Positions 10,832 through 21,555 of a stretch of DNA of 64,000 nucleotides are shown in pieces (position 1 is the first letter of the stretch; each line of letters opens with the position of its first letter). Under the pieces are notes generated by a model. That model saw only the letters and a list, made by a program, of their open reading frames with translations. It was not told the DNA's origin and ran no database searches. The stretch covers positions 15,550,926-15,614,925 of the forward strand of contig OZ010787.1 in the NCBI GenBank assembly GCA_963932465.1, in the 5' to 3' direction. The position numbers and the translations under genes are program-made. Source of the DNA: Maratus speciosus. Taxonomy: Eukaryota > Arthropoda > Arachnida > Araneae > Salticidae.

Positions 10832-11868
10832 TCATCAGCGAAAATTTTTTTTATTTAACTGAGGTTTAAGTTAAACTTGCGAGTTTAATTTTCCTTACCG
10901 TTTTACCCCTATAACTTTTTATTTTCTTCTAAATTTTTACTTATAATGAATTTGCATGGTACCCACAGGACATTCAAATAAGAAATAATAAAAACGTAGT
11001 ATTTTTAATACAGAATTTTTGTATAACATTGTCTTAAAGGGGTGTTAAAGAAGGGACGGTAAGGTAAAAAAAGGGGATGGTATAGGAAAAAAGGGACGAA
11101 ATGGTACAAAAAGTGACGGTAAGGATGGAACGGTAAGGAAAATTACCACCTATTTTTAGGAAAATCATATTAAGACTAAGTGATAGCCACAATGTTCATT
11201 GATTTTTAGAAACAGTTGTTAACATTGGATTAAATTAAGTTTTTTTTAAAAATTTACCTCGAAAAGGGCAGGAATAAACCTTGGGGACGGTAAGACTATC
11301 AATAAAGGCCCGATCTTGAAATTGATATTTAAATGCTGATTTAAATTCTGCAGTCAATTTCCTGTCAAAGAATTTTAGACATTATTTCTCTAGCATACTT
11401 CTGCATGAGAAAAAACTTGAAAAAAATTCTGTGGCTGCATCTGAAGTCATTTTCTGTATAAGTTTAGCAAGAGGGACGGTAAGGATGAAAAACTCAGGGA
11501 CAGAGTTTAAAAAATAATATCAACCGTAAAATTGCGTGCAGGTTAATTTTTTGCTACATATTTATATGAAGCAATTGTCCCAGTTTCGGAAAAAAATTAC
11601 ATCGAATTACTTTTATTGAAACAATTTTATACAGACAGCTCCAAACTTAAAAATCAGCATCAGGGACACGGGACGGTAGATGAGTTTTTCTGGTATTTGG
11701 ACCCCTAACATCGTCCAAAACTTATTTATCTCGTTAATATTGTTATGCAATCATGCAATGGGATGTTCCCCAGTATATGAAATTAAAAAAAAAACACAAA
11801 ATAGTGTATTAAATAAAAAATTATTATTCAAGGATATGAAAGTCAAAAGATTGTGAGAATGCCCCAGC
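10691..11868. mobile_element. Inverted-repeat element, 1.18 kb, with 30-bp perfect ends
   Basis: Positions 10691-10720 (GCTGGGGCATTCTCACAATC plus 10 more) are an exact inverted match to 11839-11868. The interior has a poly(A) run at about 10797-10828 and many scattered copies of GGGACGGTAAGG (near 11053, 11110, 11127, 11282, 11472 and 11670; inverted near 10893). No open frame is found. No target duplication could be settled, so the superfamily is unknown. Confidence 0.75.
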
Positions 11869-12654
11869 TCCTATAGTCATCGTCTGGTCCGCCAGTCTGT
11901 CCGCATATAACAGTGCAAAAATTACCCAACGGAATGGTTTGAAATTTAATATATATATAATCGTTGCAGAATTTTGTCGAGCCATATCAAATTTTATGAA
12001 AATCGAATCAAAACTTAAAAAGATAAAATGATAAGACGAAACGCAATATCTCACCTTGATTCAAACATAAAATATGTAATATGAACTTTAAAAAGTTCAC
12101 TGCTTTACTTTAAATGCGACTGAAATAATGAAAGAGATGTTACAAGTTAAAAATATACATTTTATTTAAAAACTCCTTAGTACTTTCGGGCTTTCCCAAG
12201 CACTTCATCAGAGAATATTATAATAACTAATTGTTGTTTATTTATACAAATACTTCACTTCGTTTTGAAAATGAGAGAGCCAATAATTATTAGAGTTGAA
12301 AGTAGAAGTAGCAGTTTTTTGGATTGGACTTAATTAGAGAAAATATATATTATTATTAACAGCAGTTCCATTTATTTTATTACATCACTCTGTTCTCATA
12401 TGTCACTTTCATTATAAATGTGTAGGTGGACAGTCGAAGTAGCACTGTTTCAGATTAAATTTTCGTAGAAGAAATATTTAATCGCTGTACCACAAACTTT
12501 AATACGTCACTTTGCTCAAGTTTTCAGAATTTATTTTCAGGATATTGAACCATAAATTGGGGATATTGTACTATAGGGCGTCGTCACATACTTGATTGTT
12601 TTTACACAGGATTTCTATGGATTCTCTGATAGTGGATAGTCTCTGATAGCAATA
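11869..12654. other. Unassigned AT-rich sequence
   Basis: I see no gene, tRNA or inverted-end element. TACTTTCGGGCTTTCCCAAG near 12180 looks repeat-derived, but no boundaries are seen. The last bases supply the target site of the 12663 element. Confidence 0.45.
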
Positions 12655-13130
12655 GAATAATGCAGGGCCGTAACCAGCTAGTAATGCCAGGGGGGGCTCT
12701 GAAATTTTTTTGTGTTGCTGGGCTAACACCTTTTAACAATCCATATATCTTATGCAAACTAAATACAACGAAACCTGTTAAAACGGATCTCTCTATGAGC
12801 AGTGTTTATTTGCTTTTTTTTCAAATCCCTCCTACGAAAGCCATAAAAATGTCAACTCACCTTTCTTTTCTAACTGTTCTGCGGTCAACAAAATAAAGGG
12901 GAGTCCCAATAATGGAAAGAGGTGGAGAGAGATTTTTTCGACCGATTTCTGGATCCTAATACAACTCAGGAAAGTAATAACACTTGAAAAGCACTGCCTG
13001 ACCGCTTAAAAGCTTCCACTGTCAACGAACGCTGTCTGAATCTTAAAGGTCCAAATAGACGTATATTAGAAATGGCGCTGTCTTTGTTGCGGTTAAGCAG
13101 TCCTTTTCATGTTTTATTATCTTTGTAGGA

Positions 13131-13357
13131 GGGGTCTCCGTGACTGAGTGGTCAAAGCACCACGCTGCTAATTGCTTGCGAGCAAGATTGTGGGTTCGAA
13201 TCCCACTGGTTCCATTGCGCACAATCTTTGTGTGGAACTCCCAGGATGTATTTCTCTTGTGTTGTAATCTTTCCTTGTGCTATCTTGTTGCTGACTTATA
13301 AGCGGGATCTCATGTCAAGCACAAGAGTCATATGTTTGTTGTTCAATAAATAAATAA
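13131..13357 (+). mobile_element. SINE 1, tRNA-Ser-like head, AAATA tail
   Basis: A 12-bp target duplication ATCTTTGTAGGA flanks it at 13119-13130 and 13358-13369. The head (13131-13215) resembles tRNA-Ser with a long variable arm: the A box is near 13141 (TGACTGAGTGGTC), the anticodon-loop region reads CTGCTAA (GCT-like), and the B box is GGTTCGAATCC. An unrelated ~110-bp body follows, and it ends in (AAAT)n. Mobilised by a LINE in trans; a pol III transcript is expected. Confidence 0.92.
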
Positions 13358-13369
13358 ATCTTTGTAGGA

Positions 13370-14462
13370 TCTGAATCGGATCCGAAATCTTTCCGACGAA
13401 TCCGTCTCTGTCTCTTTCCATTGCTGAGACTTCGTTTTTCTTGTTAATCACAGAACAGTTGAAACAGAAAGGCCAGTTAACATTTTTATTGCTTATGTAG
13501 GAGATGGAGCACTTTTTTCTTTTGCACTGACCTTAAAAAAAAACTTATCTGTCACGTAACCTGTTTAAAATGGAATTTTTGTACAATGAAATCCTTAAAC
13601 TGAAAAAAAAAAATCGTAATCTGGAGAAAGAAATGCAAAACAATTAGGGGTGTGTGTCTACTAAGAAGAAAACCTATCTAAATTAGAATGTACTAGGAAA
13701 GTATTAGGATAATGTACTTTAGTACCTTGCTCTAATTAAAATATACATTCATTTGGAATAAAGTTTGAAAAAAAAAAGATCTAGCTTGCATATCATTGAA
13801 TTATCATAAAGCTATTTTTATTTAAGTTAAAATACACACAGTCAGGTAGATAAATTGATGTTAATTACACTTTTTGTATCAATGTAACGAAATGTTAAAA
13901 ATGCTTTTAGGAAGAAAAGGGTGAAAAAATATAGATTTGCTAATTTTCAAAATAAATAATTTAATAAAACAATTTTGAGGATACGTATGTTTAACTATAT
14001 ATATTACATGTTATGATTGATATTTTAGAAGTGCAGCAAGATCAATGAAAATATTATCAGTTCACATAACAAAAAATAAGAATGCAAAATACCCCAAGTG
14101 AAATTTATAAATTTAAAAATTAAACTTACCTGTTTCCTGTTCTTTTGTTTCACTAATTGAAATAATAATTTAAAAAATATATCAAAATGTAGGGATATGT
14201 AGAATAATGCTTAAAAATTCCGTTTACATTTGTTATTCTATATAAGTTGAGACTTCTATTTTGCTTCACTGAAAAGCTTTTCACAGAATTCAAGGTTATT
14301 TTTCATGGCAAAAAGCGCCCTCTATATCACTTGTCTTTATTTTTTTCCTATTCATTCTTATACTTACCCAACTCGATTCTCGCAAGCGGTCATTAAAAAT
14401 ACGATCATTCAAGGTGTACTGGTGTTAACAACCATGTGGCACAGGTAACTGAAATTGAAAAC
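13370..14462. other. Noncoding AT-rich interior of the 12663-20070 element
   Basis: No gene or structured repeat is seen. It includes ATCTGAATCGGATCCG (13371) and A-runs but nothing I can assign. Confidence 0.45.
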
Positions 14463-14476
14463 TAGATGTCTAATGA

Positions 14477-14767
14477 AAAGCCCAGTGGTGTAGTGGTCAG
14501 AGCATCTGATTGCCGCACCGCAGGTCGAGAGTTCGACTCCCGACTGGGAAAAGATCCCTCAGCATTTCATCCCTTTGAGGTTGATAAAATGAGTACCACG
14601 CTTGCTTGGGAACTAAACACTGAGGGTCTCGCGCTAGGTTGACCACCTGGCCGGGACGCATACTGCATAGCACCTCGGGGCCCAGGGTCAAGAAAACAGA
14701 GATGGACACTGTCAGCCCAGATCCTTCATGGATTGTATAGCCACAGAGTTTAGATTTTTTTTTAGTT
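14477..14767 (+). mobile_element. SINE 2, tRNA-like head
   Basis: A 14-bp duplication TAGATGTCTAATGA lies at 14463-14476 and 14768-14781. The tRNA-like head at 14480-14550 has terminal pairing CCCAGT/ACTGGG, an A box (TAGTGGTCAGAGC) and a B box (AGTTCGACTCC). The body is GC-rich compared with its surroundings and differs from SINE 1 and SINE 3. The tail is a short T/A stretch. An open frame on its minus strand is an artefact. Confidence 0.92.
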
Positions 14768-14781
14768 TAGATGTCTAATGA

Positions 14782-15628
14782 CAGCCGTAAGTTGTTAGTA
14801 TTGATAGCAGAAAAATCTCTTTAGGATCTGTGTACTTATTCAAACTTGTTCAATCGGACGATTTTTCTTTAAATTGTTATTAAAGCATCTTAGATATTTA
14901 AGGGTGTTCTGAAACTTTTCTTCTCCTACCTCTACATAGCGAATCTTTCTGACACTCTAACAAAATCCATTTTTATCGATCCAAAAGAATTGAAATTTAT
15001 TAATTTATAAATAATTTATAATTTATTTATTTAATATTTAAATTAAGTTACTACTTAAATGGTTCGAAATCGAATACCGTTTTTCATTTTCTTCAAATAA
15101 GTTAAATTTTGAGTTATAATCGAATGCTATCAGGTAAAATCATGTAATATTTTATGCTACTATTTTGACAGGAATTTCGCTCCTTATTTATCAATACGCC
15201 GACACACCCAACAGATACAAGAAACTGTCAATCCCCTTGGGTGTCAACCCCCCCCCCCCCCTTTATACATGAAAGATACATTTTAAATAAGTGGATAAGT
15301 GTGATTACAGGTCGCACAGAGGGTTTCGTTTAATATTCCTTTCAAAACACTTTATCCTTTTGCAAAATGTGTTAGTTTCACATTTCGAAACCAGGGGGCG
15401 CACTCTATTCTACACAGACCTCTATCCGAACGAAACTCCGTAGATATATTAGTCGAGGGAATCGGGACCATAGCACCCGAGATAGGTAGGCACCCCCTGG
15501 CGGTAAAAAAATGGAACAAAAATACGTAAGTCTATGGTGCATAATATGAAAGAATGCACAAAGGGGTGTCGGCAAAAGTTTAAAAAGTGCCCCCCGGGTG
15601 AAAAGGGGGAGGATAAAAAATTGTTTAA
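14782..15628. other. Noncoding interior; start of a phrase shared with the 147-bp array
   Basis: AT-rich with a C14 run near 15249. CAGAGGGTTTCGTTTAATA at 15315 resembles the hairpin that ends the array block at about 16108-16130 (GGGTTTCGTT ... AACGAAACCC). The 15300-16135 block may therefore be one unit. The two minus-strand open frames at 15405-15647 look spurious. Confidence 0.45.
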
Positions 15629-16130
15629 AATACACAAGTTTTAGCACAGAGGGTTAAATATAAGATTTTTACGAAATATTATGATTTGTCGTTTGATCGC
15701 AAGTGTTTAGCTACAATTATGCAAAATTTCAAGTCTTCAACTTAATTAGTGGCTGAGTTAGAAAGAAAAGCTTAAAACACACAAGTTAGAGCCCAGAGGG
15801 TTAAATATAAGATTTTTTCAAAATTTTAGGATTTGTCGTTTGATCGCAAGTGTTTAGCTATAATTATGCAAAATTTCAAGTCTTCAACTTAATTAAGGGC
15901 TGAGTTTAAAAAAAAAAAAGCTTAATGTACACAAGTTAGAGCCCAGAGGGTTGAATATAAGATTTTTTCGAAATTTTAGGATTTGTCGTTTGATGTGAGG
16001 CGTTCAGCTATAAGTATGCAAAATTTCAAGTCTCTAACATATATAGTTTCTGAGAACGGGCTCTGTGACGGACAGATAGACATACAGAGGAGCGAGACGA
16101 ATAGGGTTTCGTTAGATGAACGAAACCCTA
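15629..16130. repeat. ~147-bp tandem repeat, three units, ending in a hairpin
   Basis: Units start near 15629, 15776 and 15925, each with ACACAAGTT, GCCCAGAGGGTT, TAGGATTTGTCGTTTGAT and ATTATGCAAAATTTCAAGTC. After the third unit come GACGGACAGATAGACATACA and a perfect hairpin, AGGGTTTCGTT / AACGAAACCCT, at 16107-16133. The arrangement suggests the 3' part of a nonautonomous element, possibly Helitron-like, but the ends are not proven. Confidence 0.7.
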
Positions 16131-16223
16131 AAAATTAAGAAAAAGATTTCGGAATCCATAGGATACTTATCGTATACTTATACTTTTGACACAGCACTTT
16201 TTACACATTTTTCGTTAAACTAA

Positions 16224-17145
16224 CAAGGAAGGTCACCATACGGGCATACTCAGAAAAATCTGAAAAAATTACAGAGTGTTCTTCTCATGTGAATATATAT
16301 GTTTATAAAAAAATTTTGGCGGAACTTTGTTAGAACGTCCGTAAAAAAATAATGAAAATTTTGTTTATTTGGCGATTTATCATCGGTTGGCGATGAAATG
16401 AAATTTCGAAAAATGCTTTTTTATGTTGAGTACTCCTTAAGATAAAAATGTTTCATATTGAACTTGTTAAAATAAATTTAATGTAAATAACATTAGTTTT
16501 GTCAGTTTTAGTTTTATTTAACTATAGTTTTGTTATGTATATATATTAATTTTAATGAAAGTTAAATATCAAATTTTATGAATTAAAACAAAATTAAAAT
16601 TGTTTCAATATCTCAAAATTAAGTCCAATTGAACACTGTCGAGTCGATTCAATTTTGTTGCTATGGAAACGACGAATTCTTTGATATTGAAATGAATAAC
16701 TGGTAAATGAATCTTGCCTTTATTTTGGAATACGCTTAAATATATGAAAGTATTTTTTATATATGAAATTGTTTTTAAAGTAATAAAATTAAATAACAAG
16801 CACATAAATATGTAATACGAAAAAATGTATTTATTAAACTCTCTCATTGTTTATGTTTAAATTCATTAAATACTTTTTACACGCATTCTAAAAATCAATT
16901 AACAAATAAATTTCAGGTGCATTAAAATCGTTTGCTTTTCGGGCGGAAAAGTATTGCTCGTCAAATCGCGTGACGCTTTCTTCTTTTCGCGCCAAATACC
17001 CGAAAGTATTTTATTTTATTTTTTATAGACATTCTACTGTAATTCTGCCGCTAAATTTGACTCAACCTTTATTACATATATAAGTAGTTTAATTGGTATT
17101 TTTTTCAAAATATTCTGAGTATGCTCAGTAAGGAGACCTTCCTTG
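16224..17145. mobile_element. Inverted-repeat element, 922 bp, 3-bp TAA duplication
   Basis: The left end is CAAGGAAGGTC...GCATACTCAG and the right end reads the same on the minus strand (CAAGGAAGGTC...GCATACTCAG), imperfect over about 45 bases. The flanks TAA at 16221-16223 and 17146-17148 fit the TWA target of PIF/Harbinger elements. The minus-strand open frame 16605-16847 has no recognisable domain. Nonautonomous. Confidence 0.72.
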
Positions 17146-17395
17146 TAAGAACTTTTCAAAAAGCAAACTGCATATATTTATCATATCCTGTTCAATTATA
17201 TAATATATAAAAAACTAAAAATAGAGTTTGAATATGTTTTTGTTTAGTGTGCCTTTAAATTAATAATTTGAATAATTCACAAGTAATTATCACAACAATT
17301 ATGATTTGAAGAAAATGTCTTAATATAATTCCATACGTTTTAACATTGTAACTAATAGCTATGTATAATAATATTTTGTTTCCTGTGAAACAATA

Positions 17396-17614
17396 GACGC
17401 TTTCAGTGTGACGTCAGTCATGACGTTTTGCATCGTAAAATCATAGAAAATGTTACCACTGCATATAAAGTATCAAAACATATATCTGTGAGATATAGTT
17501 GTAAGATGTAGCTATAATATATATAATAAAAAGAGAAAATACAGCATAGCAACGGTTTGTTTGGAGTCAGTATCCAAGCAAAACGTCATATCTGACATCA
17601 CGACTGAAAGCGTT
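17396..17614. mobile_element. MITE, 219 bp, TA target duplication
   Basis: Arms of about 38 bp: GACGCTTTCAGT...GACGTTTTGC at the left (17396-17433), and the inverted copy AACGCTTTCAGT...GACGTTTTGC at 17577-17614. The flanks are TA/TA. This is compatible with a Tc1/mariner-type nonautonomous element. Confidence 0.75.
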
Positions 17615-17879
17615 TATTAGACTGTGTTAAAGTAAGGACAATATGTTATATACGATTTGATTTAATAATACTGTTTAACTAACTTTACATGATCTCAGAG
17701 TTTAAACTACAGGGATGCCAGGGGCATATACCCTGGGCGCCCGGGTAGAAAGTGGAGCCATAAAATTTGGTTCGTCTTCCGGTTCATAAAACAAATAACG
17801 AAATTACGTTAAAATGTCACGGAATCGGATAACAGAAAGTAAAGATATATTCATTTAAGTGGTTCTCAAATTCCCTACT

Positions 17880-19330
17880 CAACAACGCGAAACTTTCCTA
17901 CACATTTTCTGATTAATTTTTAAACGTAAAGGCCTGGCTATTGAAGCGGCATGGAATCGAATAGCGTTTTCCATTTCTTGATTTTAAAAAAATCAAGTTA
18001 TATGAATGATTCTTGTCACGTGACAAGTTTTCTCCGCTGTCGCTTTGTGAATTCGATTCAAAATGCCCACTTCGACAGTATTTTCTGAAAGATCTTCTGT
18101 CTTTACCAAAAAATGGAAAGCTCTGCTAATTTCATGAATTTACGAACAAAAATAAATTCAGAAATATGTCAGAAAATAGTTCTTTTGGATTTGAGAACAG
18201 CCTACTCTTTGTTTTGAACACGGCCAGTTTTTTCATAAGGTGACCACTTAAGGGTGACAGAATAATACTTGATTAACGAATTCATCCAAAATGCTCGCAA
18301 GATACACTGTCCCAATTAGGTTTGAATTTTGTACGATATTTCGGACGTTATTGTGTAGACAAGTTTTGCCTGTTTGCTTTTTTGTGTTTCTGTAAACAAA
18401 CTATAACATCTACATACTTGATTAACGAACTAATCCAAGATACTTGCAAGAGTTATAACCAATTGATACCAGATTGACCACTATTCCGTTGTTGTCATGT
18501 CATGAAATCAGCCTAAAGCGTCGAATTTACCGTCATTTTCAGATAGAGTGTTTACTGTTATACAAAACGTAAAACGCTGTTCAATTCCTTACATCCCGAT
18601 TACCTGCAAATTTCATGCCTTTATCAAAAATATGTTTTCTCGAATATGCCAGAAAGTAGCTGGCTTAGATATAATAACAGCCTGGTAAAACGTAAACCGC
18701 AGTTAATTTCTTAGTCTGAATAACCATGCTGCAAATTTTATTCCATTGTCAAAAAATAATAAATAAATAAATAAATAAATAAATTGCAAACACGTTAAAA
18801 AAACAGCTAAATAATAAACTTAACATTAATCGTACTTTTTCGCTTAAGGCTGTTCTCTAATCCAAAAGAGCAACTTTATGACATAAGTTTTAATTCATTT
18901 TTGTTCGGAAATGCATGAAACTAGCAAGTGTTGTTGTTCAGAAACTATGTAATCGAACTGTGTTTTCCGTTTTTTAATTGTTATTTATTTTTTTTTTCAA
19001 ACGCAATAGATCTTTCAGAAAATAGTGTCAAAGTGGGCGTTTTGAAGCGAATTTCCTCGCGAAAAAAGAATAACTACTCAAGGAAGGATGAAAAACGTCT
19101 TTGTCACGTGATCAAAATCGCTTATAAACTCATTATATATCCATACTCATACATATCATATTATAACTCAATACGTAATTTATTTATCAAAAAATGAACA
19201 ACCCAGCTCGATTCCAAATCGCTTCCATAGTCAGGCCTTCTATTTTTATACCTTTCCGTTAAAAAATGAATTTGTAAATGTGTCAAAATGTTTTGCGCTT
19301 GTTGAGCAGAGCAATTGAGTACAGTTATAA
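17880..19330. repeat. Large foldback: imperfect inverted arms around tandem units
   Basis: The left arm (about 17880-18200) and right arm (about 18845-19320) are imperfect inverted copies. They share GGCCT..CTAT.GAAGCG, the motif GTCACGTGA, GAAAATA.TGTC...AAAGTGGGC and GAGAACAGCC. The centre has two ~150-bp direct units starting ACTTGATTAACGAA (18269 and 18417) and an (AAAT)n tract at 18760-18785. The right arm matches 56990-57400 in the same orientation, so the family is dispersed. Open frames within it (18928-19197, 19161-19343) are not supported. Confidence 0.75.
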
Positions 19331-20078
19331 GATAAAATGACAAAAGTTGTTTTCAAATTAATGAAACACAAGGAGAAAAAAAAGATAAAAGTTCAAAAAA
19401 TATGCTCCGACAACGTTTTCCTATATACCTCTGCCGGCACCCATGGCATGAAACAATGATTGTCGTTCAAACAAAGATTTTTCTTATTTGATTTGTATAA
19501 ATTGACAATCTTTTTTCTTTCTCAAATAAACACATGTTGTCACTTATTAGCAAGTTCACCGTTGAAATTTAGAAAACATGCTTTTATTGATTAGCTTGAA
19601 GACGTTTAGCCATTGCTTCACTAATCACCTATCAGGATGAATAACCTATGCCAATTTCCGTTCCACCCTGCGGAGATTATCAATTATAAATTGCCCTAAA
19701 CATTTCGAAAGACCATTTACTATGTACCAAAACATATGATGGTTGGTTTGTACATCTGGGGTTAATTTTTTCAGGAGAAAGAAATGTTCTTACTATCGTA
19801 TTTCGCTTGCATATTGAAAATCGTACCGCAAAATAATACATCACTGTTAATATGCTGCTGACTGTAAAATCTTTGGCATTTTCCGTTGCATTTAAGGCAA
19901 CTGAAAGATCTACATGATTTTCTTCCAAATATAGTTCTTTCCCCTCAGATTAGTATTAGTTAAAATAAACATTTTATTAAAAAAAAAGTGAAATGTCTAG
20001 AGGGGGCTTAAGAGGAAGCTAGGGGGGGGGGGAGCTCAGCCCACCCTGCCCCCATCTGGTTACGGGCTTGGAATAATG

Positions 20079-20571
20079 GAATACATAAGAATGACAAAAG
20101 AAAACTCAAAGAAATAATCAAAGAGCTTAAAGCAGATTTAAAGTTTTGTCGTCAATTTACAGCTCCCTCTCGTTTAAGTTTCAATCAGAATATCACAATA
20201 GATTTTGATCATGAGAAAACCATATACCCAACATCGAGTTATTACGCATAACTGCCGTGTGCATGTGCTCAAACAAATTTAAATATTAGAAGAGAGATAT
20301 AGTTATCAGAAATAAGAACGGTCAGAGAATTGCAATGAAAAGAGTAAACAAACAAATATTACAATCTATTGTTTTTTTCTCAATTGCAAATTTATAATTA
20401 TTGCAAAGAAAATATTATACTCTTAATATAATACTTCTGAGAAAGGAATTTTTTGCGGCGAATATTGTTAAAAACAAAAATAAATCTCCGCTAGGTCCTT
20501 CGAAGAATATTTACAAATATGAGTCTATTTGAAAATTCTGCCTATTCTAGTCTTAATATTAATACTATATA
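20079..20571. other. Unassigned AT-rich sequence
   Basis: A short stretch between two large elements. No gene, tRNA or repeat boundary seen. Confidence 0.45.
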
Positions 20572-21130
20572 TACAGTGGTGGCCAAAATTGTGGAAACTT
20601 TTAGGTAGCTTTAAATACAAAAAGTAAAAAACTACCTATTGCAGCCGTCCGAAGGCAAACACTTCTGGAAATTTTGCTATATTTTCGCCGCTCATGATCC
20701 TCAGATACCAAAACCACCCTCCGTTGAAATGCTGACTTATATATATATATGAGGGGCTCACAACCATAGTAGACCATGTCCACTTTTTAAAAAAATGAGA
20801 TAGTTCATGTAGAAGGTGCAGTAAACTGTGGTCTATCTGCTTCCATAGTGCACCAAGTCTATAGTTTACATACTTTCTCATAGATTGCATCTGTGTCCAG
20901 AATTGGTGAAGTAACACAAGAAACATTCACAACCATACTGAATCAGTGTACTACTCTTTCATCTGTGGTCCATTCTTGTCAAAATCTTGCCTCATTGTCA
21001 TCAAAAAACGTTGTAGATTAAATAAGTAACGATTTTAAAACTTCTGGAGAAAAAAAGACGTTCGTTAATCATCAGATGGATAAACTATGAATGGAAAGTA
21101 ACATTGTTTTTGATGAGTCCTTCCCCACCC

Positions 21131-21381
21131 GCCCCACCAGTGGCCGAGAGGTTCTGCTCTCGAAGCTGGTAGACGGGAGGTGCTGGGTTCGATCCCAATC
21201 GCGCCCGTCGGCCTAATCGTTCGGAGTTTTCGCGGTTTTCTTCAAACCTTGGTTCTCCAAGCGTTAATACGGGTTAGGTTCCGTTAGAAAGACCTCCACG
21301 GAAGGCACTCCCCCACCCTTAGGGCCCATATCCCACGTGCTGATAATTGGCCGACATAAATACAACCAACCAACCAACCAA
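21131..21381 (+). mobile_element. SINE 3, tRNA-like head, (CAAC)n tail
   Basis: A 12-bp duplication CCTTCCCCACCC lies at 21119-21130 and 21382-21393. The tRNA-like head has an A box (TGGCCGAGAGG) and a B box (GGTTCGATCCC), followed by a GC-rich body (CGGAGTTTTCGCGGTTTTC; GGGTTAGGTTCCGTTAGA) and five CAAC repeats. Tail type and body differ from SINEs 1 and 2, so three SINE families are active or were active in this genome. Confidence 0.93.
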
Positions 21382-21436
21382 CCTTCCCCACCCCCTTTTC
21401 TTGGTAAACAAATGGTAAATGTACTGACAGCACTTT

Positions 21437-21472
<36 letters not shown>

Positions 21473-21555
21473 TACAAGGAAAGAAAAAACTCTAATCACA
21501 TAATTCGATCTTTGGCCTAGAGAAGAATGTATGTACGACAAAGAATAAGACCTCC

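Larger units (their letters stand above)
12663..20070. mobile_element. 7.4-kb hAT-like composite element with 8-bp target duplication
   Basis: Identical 8-bp repeats GAATAATG flank it at 12655-12662 and 20071-20078. The left end reads CAGGGCCGTAACCAG; the right end, on the minus strand from 20070, reads CAAGCCCGTAACCAG. G-rich tracts lie just inside each end (12690 and 20025). No transposase is recognisable. The interior holds two SINEs, a PIF-type inverted-repeat element, a TA-flanked MITE, a ~147-bp tandem array and a 1.4-kb foldback, so much of its length is later insertion. Confidence 0.8.
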
